Assembly (NCBI GenBank): GCA_025363355.1
Contig: JANYEB010000116.1
Span: 1 to 56,870, forward strand
Reading direction: 5' to 3'
Length of the DNA stretch: 56,870 nucleotides
Origin: Chitinophagaceae bacterium
GTDB taxonomy: Bacteria > Bacteroidota > Bacteroidia > Chitinophagales > Chitinophagaceae
Shown here: piece after piece, positions 11,409-23,800 of the stretch
How the letters are laid out: every line of letters starts with the position of its first letter
Position numbering within the stretch: position 1 is the first letter of the stretch
Notes under the pieces: generated by a model
What the model was told of the DNA's origin: nothing
Seen by the model: only the letters and a program-made list of their open reading frames with translations
Database searches by the model: none
Position numbers and translations under genes: made by a program

Positions 11409-11542
11409 ATTTTCGTAAGTACTTTTTAGTTGATTTAAATTCATAATCACCATTTTTAAAGTTTGTTCTCAAGTAGATTATCCACTTTCGATTAAATTTA
11501 TTACTGAAAAGAGGTGAATTTTTATTCACAAACAATGCTAAT

Positions 11543-11664
11543 AAACTCAATAGAAATGAGCTTTTCAGCAATATTTGCAATCAATAAATCAACGTTTGTT
11601 CAGATGTTCAACCGATTTTGCAGGAAGTGTTCAGGGGCAATAATACAAAATAATGTTAATATTT
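11543..11664 (-). promoter_or_regulatory. Conserved leader of adhesin A
   Basis: In the 505-bp gene-free spacer 11316-11820 this block shares ordered motifs with the leader of adhesin B: AGCTTTTCAGC (11559-11569), TTCAGGGGCAATA (11630-11642) and GTTAATATTT (11655-11664), as read on the plus strand. The first two are 71 bp apart in both leaders. A small imperfect hairpin (CTCA/TGAG, 11546-11560) abuts the first motif, as in the other leader. Probably promoter and/or 5'-UTR regulation common to both genes. Confidence 0.5.
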
Positions 11665-11731
11665 AAAAAAATAATTTAACATTTTGTTAAGATGTGGATA
11701 ACTAGCAAGTCATAAACAATATTTCTTTTAA

Positions 11732-11774
11732 AAACTATAAAGCCCTTCACGGTGTGTGAAGGGCTTTATAGTTT
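11732..11774 (-). terminator. Terminator of adhesin B
   Basis: A perfect 19-bp inverted repeat (11732-11750 and 11756-11774) encloses a 5-nt loop. On the minus strand it is followed by a short T-run. It lies 47 nt beyond the adhesin B stop codon, as a Rho-independent terminator would. Confidence 0.85.
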
Positions 11775-11820
11775 AAGTATTCCTTAATCCTGAGGATTAC
11801 TCTCAAAATTTAGAATCTAC

Positions 11821-14800
11821 TTATTCAACGATTAATTTTTTAGTACTTCTGCTACCATCATTGGTAATAACACTTACCAAATAGAAGCCTTTACTTAAAG
11901 TATTAATGTCTACTTGATTTGTTCCTATACTTAGTGATTGTGTCTTAACTTGTTTACCATACATATCTGTTAAGATAACTTTCCCTCCTGCTTCAACGAA
12001 GTCGATATTGAATGACACTCTGCCTTTAGCTGGATTTGGATACAATGTAAAGTCTAACAGCGGTTTAGTTGCATCACTATTGATATCAACTCCTCTTGAC
12101 GCACAAGTTACACCTGAACCAACCATCACTCGCTTATTTGAACAACCAGCTGAATTAGTAACAGTATAAACAATATTTCCTGTTCCTACACCAATAATTC
12201 TTACAGTACCCCACCAATTATTGGCTGATACTAAACTGTCTGCTATGGTTGCAACTCCAGTATTTGTGAAAGTCCAATGCCCCCCAGTTGGATTACCTAC
12301 TACTGTGAACTTCTTACCTACACAGTATTGACCTGATACTCCTGTACCTGCTATTGGATTACCTGAATTTGATCCATAAGCCATTAAAGGTACTGCTGGT
12401 ATAGCATTCACAGTAATAACTCTTTCCTTGTAACTTGAACATCCGCTATCATTAGAAATAGTATATCTAATCGTTGGCGTGCCTGCATTACTGCCGGATA
12501 ACAAACCTGTATTGCTAATAGCTGCCCAACTACTACCTGATGATATTGCCCAAGTACTTGTTGAACCAATTGGTGCTGTTGTTGATGTCAACTGTAATGT
12601 CGAACCAGCACATACAGATGAAACACCTCCTTGTGCAGTAATTGCTGCTGGAGTAGTTGCTGGTGCTACTTTCAACTGGAAGCTAGCCGTTGATGCACAA
12701 CCTGATGATAATAATGTATAAGAAATATTTGTAGCTCCACGACTCACTGGTAGAATATACGCATATTTCTCACTAGTGTTAGTAGCAATTGGCGTAATTG
12801 ATGCTACGCTGCTATTACTACTACCCCAAACACCACCTGTTGTATAATCTCTTACAAACAAAGTATCTGCAAAACTACAAAGTGATGCTGCTGTAATAGT
12901 AGAACCATTAGCTCTATAGATCGCTCCTACTGCTGGACTTGGTGTAACACTTAATGTTAATGTGTTACTTGTTGCTACTGCTGGTAATGCACAAGGATTA
13001 CTTGAAGTAACTGTACATACTATCACATCGCCTGTAACTAATGTATTAGATGCGAAAGCTAACGTACTAGAATTAGTTCCAACTACAGTACCATTACGCT
13101 TCCATTGATACACTGGTGTACTGCCTGGATTACTAGCAACTGCTGTAAACACTGTATTGCTACCACTACAAATTGTTGTTGAAGTTGTAGAAATACTAAT
13201 TGTTGATGCTGAACCATCAAAGACTGTTAAAGTACCAAATGATGAGTAAAGCTGTGAACAAGTTGCATTCTGTACCAATGCTCTTACATATGTTGTTGCA
13301 CTAATAGCTCCTACTGATGAACCAGGTAATGAAGCACTCGTGCTTGATATATCTACTACTCCTGTTGTAAATGATGAATCAGTAGACTTTTGCCATTTAA
13401 CAACACTACCTTGATAGCCCGTTAATACTACATTATTTGATGGTGCTGTTCCACCACCTGTTACACATACTGTTTGGCTAGATGCAGAACCTCCTACTGT
13501 AACAACTGGGGTTAATACACCATTTGAAGAGTATACTGATGAACAAACTCCACTTTGTACCAATGCTCTAACATAAGTAACAGCTGATATCGTGCCTACC
13601 TCAGCTGCCGTTAATGTTGTTGTCGTATTAATAATATTCGTAACGCCAGTTGAAAAACTTGCATCCGTTGACTTCTCCCATCTTACGACACTACCTAAAC
13701 TGCCTACCAAACTAATATTATTAGATGGTTGGAATCCTAAACATACGATTAAACTTGATGGTGTGCCACCAACTGTGCCAGAATTAACTGTTACCGCTCC
13801 TGTTGTTACTGCACTTGTTGTAGAACAAGTATTAGCATCAGTTGCAGTTACACTATATGTAACGTTGGTACTAGTAGAACCATTATTAATTGGTGTAACA
13901 CTACCTGTAGCTGTACTCAATACAGTTGACGAACCATTACTCCAACTCCAACTTAATGAAGATGTGTAATTCGTGCCTACAATACCACCAAACACAACAT
14001 TCAAGCGATTTGTGCTTAAACTAGCAGCATTAGTTGATGCAGTAGCCGTATAAGCAACTGTGTTACCCGTTGTAGCTGTGTAGTATGTAATTGAATTATT
14101 TGTTAAATCAGCACCACTATGGACTACTTGAACAATAATATTTGAAGTACCATTCCAAACAAATGGTGTTGCGAACGTAATTGTGTTCAAGCCTACAGCG
14201 TGTGTGTAGGTTTGTGAGGGATATACAGTAGTAAATCCTGTTGTAGTATCTGCAAATGCTGTTAATGTTGATAAAGAAGTATTACCAATTTTCACCGTAT
14301 AATTAGCATTTGTAGCACCATCTCCCAAAGTTGTAATATTAAATGCCATTGATGTAATATTACCAGCAGCCAAACCAGCAGCTGTTAATTCAGCGGCTGT
14401 ATACACCGTTTGCATACGGTAAGATGGCCACCTGTTACAAAATGCAGTAGGTTGTGTAGTTGCTCCTGTCAGTGTAGTTGCAGTACCAATAGTTGCAGTA
14501 CCTGTTGTTGATGGGAAACTTGCAGCAGTTAAGGTAACATTACCACCAGAGCAAACAGCTGTTGGTGATGCTGTTGCTGTTGTAATAACAGGGTTTGCAT
14601 TTACAGTAAATATTGCTGTTTTAACATTAGTACAACCAGAAGCACTACTAGCAGATAATGTAATAGTCTCTGATCCTGTTGCAGAGCCACGTTTGTAATA
14701 AATTGTTGTTGGATTACCTGTACCATTATATACTACTGTTCCAGCTGCATCCGTATATAAATTAGTAGTTGGACTCCAAGCATAAACATTGTAATTGCTT

Positions 14801-17800
14801 AAAGTTGAACTTACACTTAATGCTGTAACTCTATTAACGCAAGTACTTGCAGTTGGCGTGCTTACAGATAATGCAGGTGGTGTTCCAACTGCTACAATTA
14901 TCTGCGTGCGACCACTTTCACAACCATTCTTGCTAACACTTGCCCACAATGTATCATTGCCTGATGCATTTGTTGGATAAGTAGCATATACATAGCTTAA
15001 ACTACTACTACTACTTAATGCTGTACCGCCTGTCGCTTTGGTGTACCAATTAATAGTAGCTCCGGTTTCTGATGTTGTTATAGCATAAGTTGGGGTACCA
15101 CATTGGCTACTAGTTGTTGCATTTGTTGGTGCAGCAGCTATATAATTTACAGTTACAGTATTTGTATTACCAGTGCTTACACAAGTTGTAGCGGCATTTG
15201 TAACTGTAACACTATAACCTGCTGTTATAGGTGCACTTGTTGTGTTTGTTGGAATATGTGTAGTAGAAGCTCCATTTGTTATTGAGACACCACTATGAGT
15301 TGTAGTCCAAGCCCAAGTGTATGATGAACTAATATTTGCAGTGTCAGTTACATTCCAGTTATAGAAATAGAACCTAGATCCTCCAATAATGTTATTACCA
15401 TCTATTGTATTACCAGTAATGCTAAATCCACTAGCATTGGTGTAAGGATAGTTGTAAGTTAATTGACCGCGATTAATTGCTAATGATGAATAATATAATT
15501 GCCATGCAGTTGAGCCTGCTGGTATATTAAAATTAACAGCTAATGTTTTGGCAACTGTAGTGCTAATATCTCCAGCAACAATTGTAAAGCTCCTACTGTC
15601 AATTACAGTACTACTAGAATTTAATAATTGAATAGTTAATGTGCCTGCAGTTGATGGATAAACATCAACAGTATTAATTCTTGAAGCGTTTGGAGAATTA
15701 AAATACATACCATAACCACTTAAAGAACCAAAACCTGTTTCACTTATTTCTCCAAGATTAGATGTAATTGCACCAAATGATGTACCATTTAAATTAACTG
15801 CTGAACCACTACAAACTGTTGTAGGGGTTGCAGTTAAAGTTGTTATAGTTGGGTTAGGATTAACATTCATTGTTACTGAAGTAGTATTAATACAAGCTCC
15901 AGCACCAGAATTACTTACACTAAGTGTAATAACTTCTGCACTGTTTGAAGAACTACGTTTATAGTAAACAGTAGTCGGGTTACCAGTTCCAGTATATGCA
16001 ACTGTTGCAGCTGCATCTGTATATAAATTGGTTATTGGTGTCCAGCTAAAGTTGCTGTAATTACCAACTGTTCCTCCTGTTACACTTAATGTTTCAATTC
16101 TATTTAAGCAGGTAGTAACAGTACCAGTTTTAGTTAATGCTATTGAAGCAGGACTAGATACAGTTACTGTAATAGCAGTTCTTGCACCCTCACAACCACC
16201 AGATGTAACGCTAACATATAAAGTATTTACACCTACTGTGTATCCAGTATAAACATAACTTAAACTACTACCACTGCTAATTGATGAACCGCCACTTGCT
16301 GATGTGTACCAGTTAATAGTTGGTGAACTAATACTAGTAGAAACAGTATAAGTTGGAAGACCGCATTGATTAGCCACAGTTCCATTATCTGTAGGTGCTG
16401 GTGGTATCGGATTAACTGTTATTGTTGCAACTGAAGTCTTAGTTGTAGAGCAACTTGGTGCACTAGCAAGAGTAGCAGTAACACTATAAGTAACATTAAC
16501 AGGCGATGAAGTAACATTCGTTGGGTTGATCATACCTGTGTTAGCACTTAGTACGTTGCTTGTACCATTACTCCAAGTCCAATTATATCCATTACCATTA
16601 TTATTTAGGACTTGAGCACCAAATGTAAACTTAGGACGACTAGTGCCAGTTGAAGTACCAGTTGTTTGTGCTAACATTTGTGCAGGAGTTTGATTATCTA
16701 CTTGTTTATAGACACTACAAGTAAATCCAGGATTATCAACATTCATTGAAGATGCTGTAGCAGTTGAAGCAGAAGGAACTCGGCTCCAAGAAATAGATAC
16801 AACAATGTTTGATGTGCCATCCCAATTGAAATTAGCATTTGAACCACTACCTGTGCCAAATGTCAAAGTGTTTGGATTACTAGCATCCGGCGTAAATCCA
16901 TTGTCAGTTCCTTCTGTTCCAAAGTAAACTTGCGTCAAATTAGCATTAGGAATAAAGGTTGTTGTAGCAGCAGCTTGTGCCGTTAAACCTAAATGAACAT
17001 AAAATCCTTGGTATTGTTGACCAGATGTAGTTGTTTCAAAAGTTAGAGAGGTTAAATTACCAGCTGAAATACCAGCAGCTATTAATTCTGATGCCTTAAT
17101 AATATATTGTGTTTTAGTTCCACCCCAAAATCCTGGGAAAAAACTTGCAGCTGTACTGGTAGATGCTACAGCACCTGCACCAATAGTTGCTGTACCTGTT
17201 GTAACATTATTTGAACCTGCATATAAACTTACAGCATTACCACTACAAATAGTCGTAGGTGTGATTAGAGTAGAATCTATTGTAGGATTAGCAGCTACAT
17301 TAAACATTGCTATTGTATTGTTAGAACAAGTTGTTCCACTGTTAAAATAACTAGCAGCCAATCTAATGGTGTCTGCAGCACTCGCACTGCTACGTTTGTA
17401 ATATAAAGTTGTTGGATTGCCAGTGCCGTTATAAGCCACAGTTGCAACAGCATCTGTATATAAATTAGTAGTTGGTGTCCAATTATAAGTAGTGTAAGTT
17501 CCAGCACCACTATTTACACTGATAGCATTAATGCTACCAGCACAAACATTTGTTAAACTTGCTGGGGTAATGCTCAATGCAACTGGTGTGTTAACAATTA
17601 CATTTAATTGAGTTCTGCCACTTTCACAACCAGTAATAGGGTCTGTTACACTAACCCAAAGGCTATTAGTGGCACCTCCACCAGTAAAGCTATTTTGAAC
17701 ATAAAAACTAGAACCTGTATTGCTACTTGTGGTAGTAACCAAATTTCCAGCACTTGCGGCATCATACCATTTATAAGTAACTGTTCCAGAAATTCCAGTA

Positions 17801-20800
17801 CTAACACTAAATGTAGGTGTACCACATTGTGATGCTGCACTTGTATTAGCAGGACTAGTTGGTGTTGGATTTACTGTAATAGCTGTACCATTTAAAGAAC
17901 CATAACAACCTGTTGCACTATTTGTTGCTGTAGCAGTATACGTTACACTTGTTACGGTAGAACCAGCATTTGTAGCTATATGGGTAGTGCTTGCACCACT
18001 TACGACACTTGTACCTAAAACTCCAGTTGTACTCCAAGTCCAATTGTAAGATGAAGTTACATCAACAACAGCTTGTCCTCCGAATTTCATATTAGGTCTT
18101 TGACTGTAGCTAAAAGTAATACTTGGGGCTGCACTACAAACTGTTGTTAAATCAGCTCTGTAAACTAACGTTGATTGATAGCTAGTGGTTGATTGATTAA
18201 ACACGGCATTAGTAGTAAATCCTGTGTTAGCAAAACAAGTTTGAATAATAATATTACTTGTCCCATCCCAATTAAATGGTGTAGAAAAAGTAATGGTATT
18301 GGCAGCATAGCCTGCAGTGCTAGATGGTGAATAAGAGGCAACAGCATAAACTGTTGTAAAGTCTAACGTTTCAAAACTAGTTAATGAATTTAAACTAGTT
18401 GCTTTAATAGCTACATTGAATCCGCTTAAAGCAGTAGTTACAGGTGTAACAACATCAAATGCAACTGAAGTAATATTTCCAGCTCTTAAACCAGCAGCAG
18501 TTAAATCTGTAGCAGTAATTAACATTTGGTTTTTAGCACCTTGATAATAGTTACCAAATGGTGCAGGATAGCCTGTGCTAGTGGTTGATGATGTAGCATT
18601 ATTTACTACTCCAGTACCAACAGTTGCAGTGCCTATACCCACACCTAACGCTGTTCCACTTAAATTAACCGTAGCACCATTACAAACTGTAGCAGGTGTG
18701 GCTACAGCTGTACTTACAACAGGGTTTGCACCAACATTAAATGTTGCCACAGAAGTAGCTGTACAAGCACCTACAACAGCTGTTAATGTAATGGCTTCAC
18801 TTGCAACAACATTACTGCGTTTGTAGTAAACTGTTGTTAGATTTCCTGTACCATTATATGCAACAGTTGCAGCTGCATCAGTATATAAATTAGTATTTGG
18901 TGTCCATACATAACTTGTGAAACTTGCATTACCAGTTGTAATATCTAAAGTTTCTATTTTATTCACACAAGTTTGAACGGCACCAGTTTTATTAACTACT
19001 AAGGTTGGAGGATTAGTAACAGTTACATCACACTGTGTTCTACCACTTTCACAACCACCGGTTGCTGTTACAGAAACATACAAGCTATTAACACCACCTA
19101 CATAGCTGTTGAATATATAAGAACTAGAACCGGTACTCCTTGTAGTTGTTGTAACTAGATTACCACTATTAGCTGCATCATACCATTTGTAAGTAACGTT
19201 ACCACTTAACCCTGTTGATACAGAGAAAGTAGGTGTACCACATTGATTGGCGTTTGATGTGTTAGTAGGAGAAACTGCTAATGAATTAACAGTAACAGCA
19301 CTTGCAGCCAAACTGCTTGAGCAGAAAGGTGCACTTGCACTTGTACCAGTTACTGTATAAATAACAGTTGTTGCAGTTGAACCTGCAGGTATATTTGTTG
19401 GATTAACAATACCAGTAGAAGCACTTGGCCCACCATTGTTCCAGCTCCAGTTTAATGTACCTGCACCTGTTGTTTGAACTTGACCTCCTAATACTATCTT
19501 AGGTCTTAGAGTACCAACAGTACCAGTAGTAAGAGCCTGATTGGCTGATACTGTTACATTATCTGTTGCTGCTTTAGTGAAACAATTAAATGAAGGGCTT
19601 GGAGTATCATATTTTACCTCAGCAGCAGTTCCTCCACCATTATTATTACTCCAGCTAATTTCTACTATTACGTTATCTGTGCCATTCCAAGATACAGTTG
19701 AAGAAGAACCTGAGCCTGTACCAAACGAATAAGTATTAATACCCACCGTTGGCGTAACAGTGCCGGCAATACCAGCGTAGTAAACTTGTGTTAAGCCAGT
19801 TGCAAAAGTTGTAGTTAATGCTGATGCTGAAGTTGTACCAACTTGAATCATAAAGCCTGTGTATGCTGTGCCAGCTGAAGCCACATCAAAACCAACAGAA
19901 CTAAGATTACCAGCAGAAATACCAGCACCGGATAATTCAGATGCCTTTATCATATATTGAACCTTTAAACCGCCAAAATAATGTGAATAAGGACTGGCAT
20001 AGTTAACACTAGAAGTACCACTACTCGCAGAAGTTGAAGCTCCAGCTCCAACTGGTGCAGTACCAGAACCTATAACATTTGTCAATCCTGTTAATGTAAC
20101 ATTTCCACCACTACAAACTGAAGCAGGCAATGCTGTAGCACTTGCGATTGTTGGATTTGCATTCACTGTAAATATTGCAGAAGCAGTATTAGTACAGCCT
20201 TCATTTCCAGAACCACTTGTAGAGTTAACAGCTGTCAAAGTAATCGTTTCACTAGCTGTTGCTGAACTACGTTTGTAATAAATAGTTGTTGGATTTCCTG
20301 TGCCATTGTATGCAACTGTTGCTGCTGCATTTGTATATAAATTGGTTGTTGGTGACCAAGTATAAGAATCATAATCACTTAAAGTTGATGTAACAGATAA
20401 AGTTTCAACCCTACCAACACAGCTTGCAACAGTTGATTGAGATAAAGATAATGTTGCAGGAATATTTGCGAAAACATCAAATTGAGTTCTTGTTGCACTT
20501 ACACAACCTGAAGTGTTAGTTACTGCAACATAAACAGTATTGATGATTCCTTGAACTGGGGCAAGCATTTTATAAATACCAGTAGTATTACTATCAAGCT
20601 TAGTGCCACCAGTTGGAACACTATAGAAGCTATAATAAGAACCAACAACTGCACCAGTTGCAGTATAAGTAATAACACCGCATTGGGCTGTTGGAGTATT
20701 ATCACTGTTTGGTGCTGCAGGTAATGCAATTCCTGTAATTTGAACAGATGGAGATGCTGGACTTGTAGATGCACTTGTTGTACAACCGCTTGCAGTTAAA

Positions 20801-23800
20801 TTAACAGTATAAGTATTAGCTCCTAGTGCAGGTGTAACACTTGGAGTTGCCGATGTACTTGTAAAACTATTTCCATCGCTCCAACTATAACCTGCGATTG
20901 TTGCAGCCACTATACCTCCAAAAATAAACTTAGGTCTGCTTGTGCTTAATACCGGAGTATTTCCTCCACTTGGTGTACCTGTTGTTCCACATACGGTGGC
21001 TGGAGTTTGACTATCAACCTGCCACCCATAACTGCTATTGAAGCCAACTGCATCAGTTTGAACTGTACAAGAGGTAGAAGTTGTTAAAGCTGTACTCCAG
21101 CAAATTGAAACTATAACATCATTTGTGCCGTTCCAATTAAATGGTGAAGTGAATGTAATTGTATTATCAGAACCAATGGTTGGTGTAAATGATGTACCAG
21201 GAGCATAAACATCACTAGTGCTAATAAAGCTATTAGACATCACACCGTTTGTACCTGAGGCATGTGCCATACTGATGGCAAAACCAGGATATGCTTGTCC
21301 GCCTGATGTAGGTCTAAATGTTAAAGATGTTATATTGCCAGCAAACAAACCTGCTGCATTCAATTCAGATTTTCTTACTAGGTATTGCACCTTAGCACCA
21401 CCCCAGCTACCTGGGAAAATAGTAGTTCCAAGAGAACTAGAGGTTGAAGCACCAGTTCCCACAGTTCCTAAACCAGCTTTTTTCAAAGTGGCACTCAAAG
21501 TAGTAGAACCACCTGTACAAACTGAAGTTGAAGCAGCATTAGCACTAGTTGTAGCTCCATTTAATGGTAAGTAAATGAAGCTTGTACCGTTTGTAGTGGC
21601 AGTTAAACCAATATTGTTGGTGCTAGTAACACTCCAAGTTACAGTTGTACCTGCTGTTCCAGAAGGAATATCGTAACTCCAAGTATTACCACTTGTATTT
21701 GTCATTGCAACGGGGCCTGTAGCACTACCATTGTTATAGGTAATAGTAACACCAGTTATAGTTGTTCCAGTTGGGGTAGTTGCATCAACAGTGACTGTTC
21801 TTGACGAACCCGTAGTACAAACATTTGCAGGAGTTGATAAATTGCTATTTGATGGAGCTGGCGACTGTCCACTAAATTCATCAGCACCAATATCTGGTGT
21901 AGATGTGTTTCTAGTATCCCCATCATAATCTTGTGTAATAGCTATTGGGCTAGATACAACAGTTCCTCCACTTTCTACCAATGTCGTAATACCACTTACA
22001 AGATGTAAATAAGTTGTAGCAGAACCAGTTAAACTTTGGAAGAAATTTCCAGCAGTTTCATAAGGTGTTGCACTTCCTTCTTGCCAAGTAACCTCACCGC
22101 CAATTGAAGATGCTTCCCTTGGAGCTACAGCAATTGCACTTATTGTAGCACCTTGAAAACTTGCAAGCGTTTGATAGCTATTGGTTGCATCAGAATATAT
22201 TAGTTTGCTAGCACTAGGAGTACCAGCATATAACAAATTTTTATTTGAGATAGTAGCATAATTGTTCAATGCTACACCACTTCTTCTCAAAGCAACTGTT
22301 AAACCTGTACCTACAGGAACGATTCTATTGATAATAATATTATTTCTTAAATCCAATACAGCAGTTGTAGCAGTTACACTAGCTGTATGAAATATACCAC
22401 TACCGCCAAAATTAGCTCCAGTTGAAGTACCGTTTAAAAATATAGTATTGAAATGGATGTAATTAGTTGAAGTGCTACTTGAAGTAATACTAACACCTCT
22501 TATACCATCAGGGTTCGCACTAGTTGTTGCTGCTAAATTGCCTATGTAATTATTATATACATAAGCAGCAGTTGCAACAGAACTAATTCTAATACCATTT
22601 ACTACACCAGTTGTTCCAGTAGAATTTGACACAATACCATATATTTTATTTTTAAATACATAAGGAGTTGTACCACCACTAACTAAAATACCATCTGTTG
22701 TAGGACTAGCAGAACTTGTTGCTGCACCAACTGTAATATTTTTTACTATGTTGTTGTAAATACTATCATTAGTACCAACACCAACTACAATACCAGAAAC
22801 AACAGGCGAACCTGTTACTACTCCATTAAAGTTTAACGCACTAAAGGTATTATTATAGATATTGTAAGGTCCACTACCTGAAGTACCTGCATTAATTCCA
22901 ATCATAGAAGTTGGAGATGTAGTACTAGAAGTTAAAGAAATTGTATTTAAAGAGATACTTCCATATAAAGGCAAACCATTGCCAGGACCACTAGACGGCA
23001 CAAAATATCCTGCCCCAGCACTTGTATTATTTGGGTTTAATCCAATAAGAGTTGTTGCAGCATTACTTATTATAATGCTATTACCGGCAACTTTAGATCC
23101 CGATGAGTAACCCCAAGCTATGCCCGTAGTTGCACCAGTATTTGTACCAGAAATATTAATTGTATTGTTACAAATGCTCTTAACACCTGAAGTGCTCGGT
23201 CCACCTAACTCGCTAATACCAGTTGCACTTGTAGAGCCAGCAAGGCTACTAAAGGTGATAGTGTTACTAGAAACAGTATCTGCAACATTACTAGGACTAC
23301 CAGTTTGTGTTGTAAAACTTATAGCACCAGTTGCAGCAACACGATCTATAATTGCTGAATTACTTTTAATGTTGTATAAAACTGTCACCGTTGCTTCTGG
23401 TTTAACACAAATCAAAGTACCTGTAGAACGAATTGTAGAACCTGTAGTGTTGATAGTATTTCCAACAACATTTGCAGTTGCGTGAGTTGCACTTACGTCT
23501 ACACAAGTGATTGTACTAGTATATGTGTTTGTACCTGCCCCAGCTACAGATTCTTTGATAGTAATAGTATTTCCATTACCCACACTTCCAATATTTAATG
23601 TTGTTGTTGCTGTAGTTGATTGAATTCCTATTTGAGTTCCAGATAAAGTAGAAGTAAACGTTGCTGAAGCAGTGCTTGAACGATTTATTAATATAGAGTT
23701 ACTCAAAATTGACATTGTGGGCGTTCCAGTTGTTCCATTTGGCGTGGTAATACCTGTGAATGCAGATGAATTTGTAGTGGTCGCAGTTACATTTGCAGTT

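Noticed and set aside
11398-11580. 60-codon minus-strand frame (MQILLKSSFLLS...) in the adhesin A leader
   Set aside because: Overlaps the conserved leader motifs, has no equivalent in the adhesin B leader and composition is AT-driven.
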